Shown: positions 1 through 5,792 of the stretch, piece after piece
How the letters are laid out: each line of letters starts with the position of its first letter
Position numbering within the stretch: the stretch's first letter is position 1
NCBI GenBank assembly: GCA_902803155.1
Contig: CADCOU010000160.1
Location: 1-9,992 of the forward strand
Direction: 5' to 3'
Origin: an uncultured Lachnospiraceae bacterium
GTDB lineage: Bacteria; Bacillota; Clostridia; Lachnospirales; Lachnospiraceae
Length of the DNA: 9,992 nucleotides
Translations under genes and position numbers: made by a program
Notes under the pieces: generated by a model
Databases searched by the model: none
The model's input: the letters and a program-made list of their open reading frames with translations, nothing else
Told to the model about the DNA's origin: nothing

Positions 1-1
1 A

Positions 2-400
2 CTGTCAGTCCTTGAGAAACTGGCGCCCTATGTGGATGCCATGAATATAGACCTGAAGGGATTTACCGACCATTACTACAGGGAAGTCCTGAAAGGGAGC
101 CGGGAGATGGTGACGGAGTTCATCGCCGAAGCGGTAAAGGTCTGTCATGTGGAACTGACTACACTGATCGTCCCCGGGGAAAATGACACGGAAGAGGAGA
201 TGGATGCGCTGAGCGGCTGGATCGCCTCCCTGCAGGACGGGAAGGGTGAGGCTATCGGCAGGGATATTCCGCTGCATGTCTCGCGGTTCTTCCCGCGCTT
301 CCACATGCAGGACAGAAAGGCAACGGATGTCAGAGCCGTTTACCGCCTGGCGGAGACAGCCAGACGGCACCTGACGTATGTCTATACCGGGAACTGCTAG
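2..400 (+). CDS. amrS: AmmeMemoRadiSam system radical SAM enzyme, C-terminal part (5' end outside window)
   Basis: The frame is open from the window edge and ends at TAG 398-400, so only about the last 132 residues are present. They match the C-terminal half of AmrS-type radical SAM proteins: a YVDAMNIDLKGF strand, then VELTTLIVPGENDTEEEM, then IPLHVSRFFPRFHM and a closing YRLAETARRHLTYVYTGNC. The CxxxCxxC cluster motif expected near the N terminus lies upstream of the window. AmrS belongs to the AmmeMemoRadiSam set with AMMECR1- and MEMO-type proteins, whose chemistry is still poorly defined; those partners are not visible here and, if linked, would lie to the left. The gene ends at a hairpin terminator shared with the convergent neighbour. 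The family call is from recognised sequence and fairly secure; the specific role is not inferable. Confidence 0.88.
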   Translation: MSVLEKLAPYVDAMNIDLKGFTDHYYREVLKGSREMVTEFIAEAVKVCHVELTTLIVPGENDTEEEMDALSGWIASLQDGKGEAIGRDIPLHVSRFFPRFHMQDRKATDVRAVYRLAETARRHLTYVYTGNC

Positions 401-451
401 AGAAAAATATACCGGGACCGGTATGAGAAGTTCATATCGGGGCCTGTCAAA

Positions 452-489
452 AAAGATCCGGTGCGGCTGATCTGCCGCACCGGATCTTT
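452..489. terminator. Bidirectional intrinsic terminator between convergent genes
   Basis: A perfect inverted repeat lies between two genes that face each other. The left arm AAAGATCCGGTGCGGC (452-467) pairs with the right arm GCCGCACCGGATCTTT (474-489) around a 6-nt loop, giving a 16-bp stem with a GC-rich core. On the minus strand the stem is followed by a run of U from the A tract at 449-454, so it is a strong terminator for the leftward gene. On the plus strand the U tract is short (TTTCT), so it should serve amrS more weakly. Confidence 0.85.
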
Positions 490-534
490 CTGTATCTCAA
501 ATGAAATGAGTGTACTACTGTCATCTATCAATTA

Positions 535-1335
535 TCAGTTTTTCGAATTGTTGTATTTCATTGCGATCTCCAGAACCCACTGGACTACGCGGAGCAGCTC
601 CAGGATGAACTGTGCGATGTAGGAGAGGATATATGCGTCGAATACTTCCTTCATGATATCCAGCTCTTCACCGGTAGCCAGTCCGGTTTCTTCCATCATC
701 TGAAGCGCAAGCTTATTGGCTCTCTTCTCTACCGGGATATTCAGCAGAGTGACAATGAATCCTGCAACGGCCAGGGCACCGCCGACAGCGAGGCAGACGA
801 AGCTGATCATGGTTACTTCCTTCATGACCATTATGTCAATCATGCCTCCGATCAGGACGACCGGGATGAACAGGATGGGACCGAAAACACCGATCAGTGA
901 CAGGCTGTTGCGCACTTTTGCCTGTTTGTCCCCGCTCTCACAGAGCTTTGCGACTGCTGCTTTCTGCACGCCCAGTGCAGTAGAAGTGACTGTCTTCTTG
1001 TTATCGATCTTGCCGAGCCAGGAACGAAGATAGATCGTCTTGGTCAGGATGTTGTAGTAGTTTCCGAAGAACATTTCGCGGATCACTCCGGACTTGCGGA
1101 CCTTAACATATTCCAGTCCGCTGCGGTCCAGCACATATCTGGCTGCGTCCACGCCGGTCATGTTGGAGGAGATCCCTCTCTTGTTCGCTTTTCTGTACTT
1201 CAGATAGACGCGGATCTCCAGAACCAGGCAGACCACTGCCATGACAGCGATCAGGATCCCTACGATTACATATGCCGTTGCCAGAGCCGGAGTCGTTCCG
1301 AACTGCTCCATTACCTTACTTACCATTTCCTGCAT
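535..1335 (-). CDS. YugP-like (Zn_peptidase_2) integral membrane protein lacking the HExxH motif
   Basis: This 266-residue membrane protein has the layout of YugP-type putative zinc metallopeptidases. There is an N-terminal helix (about 20-42), a soluble segment with the NMTGVDAARYVL start of the domain (58-69), a GNYYNILTKTIYL strand (91-103), two helices at about 148-166 and 175-199, the NIPVEKRANKLALQMMEETGL segment (199-219), and a final helix (about 232-258). In canonical members the region at 115-132 carries HEVGH; here the aligned residues read QKAAV (124-128). The usual PVEFDAS reads PVEKRAN (201-207), keeping the Glu but losing the Asp. It therefore looks like a non-catalytic member. 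The start is set by AAGGAGGAAA seven bases before ATG. It lies 135 nt downstream of the transporter on the same strand, so co-transcription is possible but unproven. Family call from remembered consensus; moderately sure. Confidence 0.72.
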   Translation of the reverse strand: MQEMVSKVMEQFGTTPALATAYVIVGILIAVMAVVCLVLEIRVYLKYRKANKRGISSNMTGVDAARYVLDRSGLEYVKVRKSGVIREMFFGNYYNILTKTIYLRSWLGKIDNKKTVTSTALGVQKAAVAKLCESGDKQAKVRNSLSLIGVFGPILFIPVVLIGGMIDIMVMKEVTMISFVCLAVGGALAVAGFIVTLLNIPVEKRANKLALQMMEETGLATGEELDIMKEVFDAYILSYIAQFILELLRVVQWVLEIAMKYNNSKN

Positions 1336-1470
1336 TTTGATTTCCTCCTTTTTTATAGGGAATTCCGTTTCCCTCTCTGTTGTACTGAACGCATGATAAC
1401 AATGGTTCTGTCATAAAACCGTCACAGCAGAAAAAGAGGTGCAGAAAAAGATGCCGGCGCGATATTCCGT

Positions 1471-2661
1471 TTACAGTTCGATCGATGCGTGCTGTTCTTC
1501 CCTGATGCCGTGCTTCTTCGCATATCCGGTCAGAATCAGCGTCAGCGCGCCGTCACCGGTGACGTTGCACGCGGTACCGAAACTGTCCTGCAGAGCGAAG
1601 ATCGCGAGCATGAGGGCTGTGCCGCTCTCGTCAAATCCGAGGATCCCGGTGATGAGACCGAGGGAAGCCATGACGGTGCCGCCGGGAACCCCGGGAGCGC
1701 CGATGGCGAATACCCCGAGAAGGATCACGAAGAGGATCATGGTCCCGAGAGACGGCAGATATCCGTAGAGAACCTTGGAGATAGTCATGACGAAGAAGAC
1801 TTCAGTAAGGACCGATCCGCACAGATGAATGTTGGCAAAGAGCGGTATGCCGAAATCGACCATGTCGGAGCGCAGGTTTTTACTTTTGTGCGCGCATTTC
1901 AGGGCGACGCCGAGCGTGGCTGCCGAGGACATGGTCCCGATAGCGGTAAGGTACGCCGGACCGTAATGCCGGATGACTTCAAGTCCGGATTGTCCGGAAT
2001 AGACGGTTGCAACTCCGTAGAGAACGGTGAGCCAGATCACATGCCCGGCCAGAACTATAATGATGACAAGCAGGAAGATCGGAAGCTGTCTGGTGATGGA
2101 ACCTTCCCATGCAAGGCAGCAGAAAGTGGATGCGATAAAGAAGGGAAGGACCGGGATAACGATTTTTTCCACGATCTTCAGGACGATCTGCTGGAATTCA
2201 TCCAGGATGGAGGTGATCGTCTTTGCCTTTGTCCAGACGGAGGCGAGACCGATCAGGACAGAGAAGACCAGAGCGGACATGACGGGCATGAGCTGGGGAA
2301 TGTCCAGCTGGAATGCGACCGGCGGGAGTTCGCTCAGTCCTTCGGCGGCAGTGACAATGGTCATGTTGGGGATTATCGCGTAGCCTGCGATCATGGACAT
2401 ACATGCAGCCAGGACACTTGAGGCATATGCGCACAGGATTGCGACGGAAAGCATACGGGTTGCGTTGTTTCCGAGCTTCGTGATGGACGGCGCGATAAAG
2501 CCGATGATGATCAGCGGAACGCAGAAGGTGATCAGCTGGCCGAGAATATATTTAACCGTCACGATGATGACAATCAGGTTCTTCGGCGCGACAAGTCCCA
2601 GGAGGATACCGACGACGATACCCAGAAGAAGCCGGAACGGAAGGCTCTTAAACAGTTTCAT
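1471..2661 (-). CDS. Dicarboxylate/amino acid:cation symporter (DAACS) family, probably neutral amino acid or cysteine specific
   Basis: This 396-residue polytopic protein has the glutamate-transporter fold. Recognisable parts are the N-terminal LLLGIVVGILLGL helix (11-23), the hairpin-1 motif TMSSAATLG (243-251), hairpin-2 GAPGVPGG (321-328) and the TM8 stretch DSFGTACNVTGD (359-370). Compared with the archaeal aspartate transporter GltPh, the D394, T398, N401 and D405 equivalents are kept (D359, T363, N366, D370). R397, which holds the substrate side-chain carboxylate, is Gly (G362). The NMDGT motif is replaced by HLCGS (279-283), losing an Asp involved in Na+ binding. An acidic substrate is therefore unlikely, and the coupling ion may differ. 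The gene starts 34 nt downstream of the L-cysteine desulfidase stop, suggesting an operon in which it imports that enzyme's substrate. A GAGAGG site precedes ATG by about 9 nt. Confidence 0.88.
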   Translation of the reverse strand: MKLFKSLPFRLLLGIVVGILLGLVAPKNLIVIIVTVKYILGQLITFCVPLIIIGFIAPSITKLGNNATRMLSVAILCAYASSVLAACMSMIAGYAIIPNMTIVTAAEGLSELPPVAFQLDIPQLMPVMSALVFSVLIGLASVWTKAKTITSILDEFQQIVLKIVEKIVIPVLPFFIASTFCCLAWEGSITRQLPIFLLVIIIVLAGHVIWLTVLYGVATVYSGQSGLEVIRHYGPAYLTAIGTMSSAATLGVALKCAHKSKNLRSDMVDFGIPLFANIHLCGSVLTEVFFVMTISKVLYGYLPSLGTMILFVILLGVFAIGAPGVPGGTVMASLGLITGILGFDESGTALMLAIFALQDSFGTACNVTGDGALTLILTGYAKKHGIREEQHASIEL

Positions 2662-2695
2662 ACTCTTATTCCTCTCTTATTTTCGTATAGTCCGA

Positions 2696-3979
2696 TTACT
2701 TCTTTTCGGTCATCATGAGAATGATCTCACGATCTGTTTCACGCATGCCTATGCGGCCGAGACGGCTGAAATTGTCGATCGAATTCTCTACGCCTTTTAC
2801 GACCAGGCCGTCGCCGCCGTAGAACTGCTGGCCGTTCCGGTACATCTCAAAACCGAAGATGCCGGTCTCGACGGCCGTTGCGATCTTGGCTGCGCAGGAA
2901 GACTTGGCTCCGTCGCAGACAATGCCGGAAGAGATGGCAAGCGCATTGACGATCGTGTGGGAGATGACTTCTTCATTTCCGCCGTGGAGGTAGGCGACGC
3001 CTGCGCCTGCTCCGGCTCCTGCGCTGACAGCGCCGCAGTATGCGGACAGTCTGCCGATTCCTGTCTTTGCATGCAGTGTGATGAGGTTGGAAATGAGGAG
3101 GGCTCTGTAGAGCGTCTCCTGATCCGCCTGAAGTTCACGGGCATATTCGATCACGGGAAGTGAGGTTGTCAGACCCTGGTTGCCGCTGCCGGAGCAGATG
3201 ACAACGGGGAGTTCACAGCCGTTCATGCGGGCGTCGGAGCCGGCGGCAGCACGAGCCTTGGCTCTTGTCAGTACGTCGCTGCCGGTGTGAAGAAGGACTT
3301 TACCGATATTCGCGCCGTAATCATTGCGCAGCCCTTCCTCGGAGATCGCACTGTTGAGTTCAATCTGACGGTCCAGGATGGGACGGACGTCTTCCGTATC
3401 GCACGTTGTTGCGAAGTCGTAGATGTCCTTCACGGTCAGCAGACTGTAATCCGGAATGTCCTCTTCGGAGGCTTCTTCGGCGGACGGATCCTTCTCAAAG
3501 AGCACTTCGCCGTTCTTCTCGATCAGAACGATGTTCGTGTGCTCATTTGCGATCCGGACCTTCGCCTGGGAATCGCCGTCGGATACCGTGACGATCATGT
3601 CAAGCAGGCAGTCCGATTCGAGCGGTTCGACCACGATCTCAGTCTGTTCCATATACGCGCCAAGCTGTGCCCTGGTCTCCGGGGAGACGTTGGAAATGAC
3701 CTGCAGCAGGGCTGTTTCATCTCCGCCCAGAACGCCTATGGCGACTGCCGCCTGTATGCCGCGCCTTCCTTCGGTGTTCGGAACGACAACGCTCTTGACA
3801 TTCTTGATGATATTGCCGCTCGCTTCGACTCTGATCCGGTCCGGGAGAGAACCAAGCACCGCGCGGGCTTTCGCACCGCAGTACGCAAGTGCGATAGGCT
3901 CCGTACATCCCATCGCGCAGATGAGTTCGCGCTCAAGAATCTTTACATAGGTCTGGTAAATAACGCTGTTCCTTTCCAT
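2696..3979 (-). CDS. cyuA: L-cysteine desulfidase (UPF0597 / serine dehydratase alpha-like, iron-sulfur dependent)
   Basis: This 427-residue cytoplasmic enzyme belongs to the UPF0597 family (E. coli CyuA/YhaM, archaeal CdsB), which splits L-cysteine to pyruvate, ammonia and sulfide using a [4Fe-4S] cluster. The N-terminal CAMGCTEPIALAYCGAKAR carries the putative catalytic Cys (C25). SGSGNQG is at 263-269, and the three cluster ligands are C315 (AYCGAV), C355 and C362 (GIVCDGAKSSC). The ligand spacing, 40 then 7 residues, equals that recalled for M. jannaschii CdsB (C282, C322, C329), so the active site looks complete. Length is normal for the family. The start is set by AGAAAGGAAG about 8 nt before ATG. 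It is first in a leftward operon with the symporter. The related serine dehydratase activity is an alternative, but the single-chain UPF0597 architecture favours cysteine. The symbol follows the E. coli homologue. Confidence 0.88.
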   Translation of the reverse strand: MERNSVIYQTYVKILERELICAMGCTEPIALAYCGAKARAVLGSLPDRIRVEASGNIIKNVKSVVVPNTEGRRGIQAAVAIGVLGGDETALLQVISNVSPETRAQLGAYMEQTEIVVEPLESDCLLDMIVTVSDGDSQAKVRIANEHTNIVLIEKNGEVLFEKDPSAEEASEEDIPDYSLLTVKDIYDFATTCDTEDVRPILDRQIELNSAISEEGLRNDYGANIGKVLLHTGSDVLTRAKARAAAGSDARMNGCELPVVICSGSGNQGLTTSLPVIEYARELQADQETLYRALLISNLITLHAKTGIGRLSAYCGAVSAGAGAGAGVAYLHGGNEEVISHTIVNALAISSGIVCDGAKSSCAAKIATAVETGIFGFEMYRNGQQFYGGDGLVVKGVENSIDNFSRLGRIGMRETDREIILMMTEKK

Positions 3980-4116
3980 GCAATGATCTTCCTTTCTGTT
4001 GTTTATATATCCTAATGTTCATGGTACTACAGCCGGCAGTTCTGATACAATGCAAAATGTGCGGCGGAAACAGAAACGGATTATATCCGGCGGGAGACAG
4101 GATCAGAGAAAAAGAT

Positions 4117-4145
4117 TTCGGAAAAGCGATTGTTTCTGATAAAAT
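4117..4145 (+). promoter_or_regulatory. Candidate promoter for the D-lactate dehydrogenase gene
   Basis: TAAAAT at 4140-4145 matches five of six -10 bases. It is preceded 17 nt upstream by TTCGGA (4117-4122), which matches only three of six -35 bases. Predicted initiation near 4152 would leave about 30 nt before the ribosome binding site. The rest of the 215-nt divergent region 3980-4194 shows no convincing operator or riboswitch to me. Confidence 0.35.
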
Positions 4146-4194
4146 ATGGAAAATGACTCATTACAGTTGTGAGACAGAAAAGGAGAGGTTCGGT

Positions 4195-5232
4195 ATGATC
4201 AAAGTTGCATTTTTTGACGCAAAAGCATATGACATGCCTTCGTTCAAACATTACGGCAGACTCCATGACATGGAGTTCAAGTTTCTGGAGACAAAACTGA
4301 CAGAAGATACGGCAGAGCTTGCGAATGGCTGTGACGCTGTCTGCGTCTTCGTAAACGATACGGTAAATGCCGCAATTATCGATAAACTGCACGAACATGG
4401 GATCCGGATAATCGCGCTGCGCTGCGCGGGATACAACAACGTCGACATAAGGCATGCCTTCGGCAAGATCCATGTAGTGCACGTCCCTGCCTATTCGCCC
4501 TATGCGGTGGCAGAACACGCGGCAGCGCTCCTGCTGACGTCAGTGCGCCGGATACACAAAGCATACAACAGGACCCGCGACTTCAATTTCTCCCTGAACG
4601 GGCTGACCGGATTCGATCTGCACGGGAAGACCGTCGGCGTGGTCGGAACCGGAAAGATCGGACGGATCTTTATCGACATCTGCCGCGGGTTCGGCATGCA
4701 GGTGATCGCATACGACAGATTCCCTGCAGAAGGAAGCGGCATTACATATGTATCGCTGGACGAACTGCTGCAGCAGAGCGATATCATTTCCCTGCACTGT
4801 CCGCTGACGGACGAGACCCGTCATATGATTGGCAGCGAAGCGATCGGAAAGATGAAGAAAGGCGTCGTCATCCTGAACACATCCCGGGGAGCTCTGATCG
4901 ATGCGGAAGCCCTGCTGGAAGGGATCAAGGCGAGGAAGGTCGGAGCTGCCTGTCTGGACGTCTACGAGGAAGAAGCGGACATCTTCTTCGAGGACAGGTC
5001 AGGGCACATCCTGAATGACGAGCTTCTGGCGCGGCTGATCTCCATGCCGAACGTGATCGTCACTTCACACCAGGCGTTCCTGACGGAGGAGGCGCTGAAC
5101 AATATTGCCGAGACCACCGTAAACAATATCCGTTCGTATTTTGACGGGGACGGTCTCTGCGACAATGAACTGTGCTACCGGTGCGGCAAGATCGAACAGT
5201 GCAGAAAAGAGAGGAAGCAGAAGTGCTTCTGA
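4195..5232 (+). CDS. ldhA: D-lactate dehydrogenase (LdhA-type, NAD-dependent D-2-hydroxyacid dehydrogenase)
   Basis: This 345-residue cytoplasmic enzyme reduces pyruvate to D-lactate with NADH in fermentation. The substrate loop RCAGYNNVD lies at 76-84, the dinucleotide motif GTGKIG at 151-156 followed by Asp174 (YDRF, favouring NAD over NADP), and the catalytic residues are Arg231 (NTSRG), Glu260 (LDVYEEE) and His292 (SHQAF). The stretch FFEDRSGHILNDEL and SHQAFLTEEAL closely follow E. coli LdhA. The start is ATG 4195 after AGGAGAGG (4181-4188); the frame is open 60 codons further left, but that part does not resemble the family. Beyond the point where E. coli LdhA ends (near CxNEL), about 18 residues are added with several cysteines (C322, C327, C330, C336, C344). 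Monocistronic, with tandem hairpins downstream. Another 2-hydroxyacid specificity cannot be excluded. Confidence 0.88.
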   Translation: MIKVAFFDAKAYDMPSFKHYGRLHDMEFKFLETKLTEDTAELANGCDAVCVFVNDTVNAAIIDKLHEHGIRIIALRCAGYNNVDIRHAFGKIHVVHVPAYSPYAVAEHAAALLLTSVRRIHKAYNRTRDFNFSLNGLTGFDLHGKTVGVVGTGKIGRIFIDICRGFGMQVIAYDRFPAEGSGITYVSLDELLQQSDIISLHCPLTDETRHMIGSEAIGKMKKGVVILNTSRGALIDAEALLEGIKARKVGAACLDVYEEEADIFFEDRSGHILNDELLARLISMPNVIVTSHQAFLTEEALNNIAETTVNNIRSYFDGDGLCDNELCYRCGKIEQCRKERKQKCF

Positions 5233-5254
5233 CAGGGAGAGGATAAGCAGTCAG

Positions 5255-5283
5255 ACAGGCAGGTGCTCACGGCACCTGCCTGT
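5255..5283 (+). terminator. First of two hairpins after the D-lactate dehydrogenase gene
   Basis: ACAGGCAGGTGC (5255-5266) pairs perfectly with GCACCTGCCTGT (5272-5283) around a 5-nt loop. The following TGCTGTTATATG is only weakly U-rich, so alone it may be an inefficient terminator or a 3'-end-stabilising stem. Confidence 0.6.
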
Positions 5284-5301
5284 TGCTGTTATATGTCCCC
5301 C

Positions 5302-5331
5302 ACTGCCTGATTTCAGGCAGTTTTTATTTTT
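5302..5331 (+). terminator. Strong intrinsic terminator
   Basis: ACTGCCTGA (5302-5310) pairs with TCAGGCAGT (5313-5321), then TTTTTATTTTT. With so short a loop the inner TGATTTCA probably forms the loop, leaving a GC-rich stem of six or seven pairs. The U tract makes this the main terminator of the D-lactate dehydrogenase transcript. Confidence 0.85.
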
Positions 5332-5391
5332 CAAAAAAGACGAACAGACGTTCCTTGGTGTTAAAAATATCCAACACCTTCCGCGCGATAA

Positions 5392-5412
5392 TGTGATCAA
5401 CAACAGATCACA
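5392..5412. repeat. Perfect dyad TGTGATC-N7-GATCACA
   Basis: Seven bases, TGTGATC (5392-5398), are repeated inverted as GATCACA (5406-5412) with a 7-nt spacer. It sits between the upstream terminator and the ribosome binding site of the first tiny ORF, so it could be an operator or a leader RNA hairpin. There is no U tract, so it is not a terminator. A weaker dyad GGTGTT-N10-AACACC lies just before it at 5357-5378. Confidence 0.45.
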
Positions 5413-5446
5413 GCAACAGAGCTGAAGAACAGAAGGAGGTGCCGAC

Positions 5447-5551
5447 ATGAAAGGATATTACACGGAAGGCGGTTATATGGGATACGCGGACGGCAGGTAC
5501 ATCCTGTTCGCTTCGGAAGATGACTACAGGGAATGGATCTCAGAGGAGTAA
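5447..5551 (+). CDS. Tiny acidic Tyr-rich protein of 34 residues, function unknown
   Basis: The frame encodes 34 residues, from MKGYYTEGGYMGYADGRY to DDYREWISEE, ending at TAA. It is supported by a near-perfect ribosome binding site AAGGAGGT (5433-5440) seven bases before ATG, by position between terminator-like structures, and by a biased composition: Tyr and Gly at the front, Asp and Glu at the back. No signal peptide or membrane segment is visible, so a soluble cytoplasmic product is expected. A second tiny ORF starts 27 nt downstream. I do not recognise a named family; the GYxTxxGYxGxxDGRYxLFASExDY pattern resembles short hypothetical proteins that I believe recur in Clostridia, but this is from memory. 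Moderately sure that it is translated. Confidence 0.6.
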   Translation: MKGYYTEGGYMGYADGRYILFASEDDYREWISEE

Positions 5552-5578
5552 GGGGAAAAGAAACAAAAGGGGGGTAAC

Positions 5579-5671
5579 ATGATGCTGTACGTGCATATCG
5601 AATACGATGATTTCGGGGAATATCTGGAGGTTCTGGATGACAGTACCGAGCCGGCCGCGCAGGGTGATTAA
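5579..5671 (+). CDS. Second tiny acidic protein of about 30 residues, function unknown
   Basis: The frame encodes 30 residues, beginning MMLYVHIEYDDFGEYLEV and ending in AAQGD, and stops at TAA 5669-5671. A GGGGGG run (5569-5574) precedes the first ATG by 4 nt and the second ATG (5582) by 7 nt, so the second Met may be the real start, giving 29 residues. It is acidic and aromatic like its upstream neighbour, with which it probably shares a transcript. A hairpin overlaps the last codons. I recognise no family. Less certain than the first tiny ORF because of its length. Confidence 0.45.
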   Translation: MMLYVHIEYDDFGEYLEVLDDSTEPAAQGD

Positions 5672-5682
5672 ACTCTGCGCGG
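5655..5682 (+). terminator. Possible terminator overlapping the end of the second tiny ORF
   Basis: CCGCGCAG (5655-5662) pairs with CTGCGCGG (5675-5682), followed by the moderately U-rich TAATATATTTGATTT. The stem is GC-rich, but the loop is 12 nt and the U tract is interrupted, so termination may be partial. Confidence 0.45.
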
Positions 5683-5729
5683 TAATATATTTGATTTCAT
5701 GCAGGCGTGTATTTGGGAAATAAGTAAGA

Positions 5730-5735
5730 TATAAT
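5730..5735 (+). promoter_or_regulatory. Candidate -10 element for the HD-domain gene
   Basis: A perfect TATAAT lies 45 nt before the ribosome binding site of the HD-domain gene, in an AT-rich stretch after the preceding hairpin. No good -35 hexamer is found at 16-18 nt spacing, so this rests mainly on the -10 match and position. Confidence 0.45.
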
Positions 5736-5792
5736 TGTTTACAGAAGGATGTCATATATAGGTCACCAGATACCGCAGCAGGAGAAATGGTT

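Noticed and set aside
409..424. Palindrome ATACCGG-GA-CCGGTAT after amrS
   Set aside because: A 2-nt spacer cannot form a proper hairpin loop, and the strong terminator lies just beyond; it could be chance.
1489..3163. Long plus-strand frames opposite the symporter and desulfidase (1489-2421, 2393-3163)
   Set aside because: Low-complexity, charged translations typical of antisense frames; the minus-strand products are full-length recognisable families.
4002..4009. TATATA/TATAAA on the minus strand as the -10 of the desulfidase operon
   Set aside because: Initiation would fall inside the ribosome binding site at 3988-3997, and no -35 is found at suitable spacing; the true promoter is probably further right.
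3287..4015. 242-codon plus-strand frame opposite the start of the desulfidase
   Set aside because: It overlaps the conserved N-terminal half of the desulfidase antisense and has no recognisable motif.
4167..4172. Rex redox-sensor site upstream of the D-lactate dehydrogenase
   Set aside because: Only one half-site (TTGTGA) is present; no matching TCACAA follows.
4015..4194. In-frame 60-codon upstream extension of the D-lactate dehydrogenase
   Set aside because: The extra residues do not resemble the family, a good AGGAGAGG site precedes ATG 4195, and the protein from there has the normal N-terminal MIKVAFFDAK.
5392..5412. CRP-type operator
   Set aside because: The half-sites TGTGA and TCACA are present, but their spacing is 11 nt, not the 6 nt of CRP sites, so I list it only as a dyad.
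5787..5792. Earlier ATG as the start of the HD-domain gene
   Set aside because: Only 2 nt from AGGAG, too close for initiation; ATG 5793 has ideal spacing.
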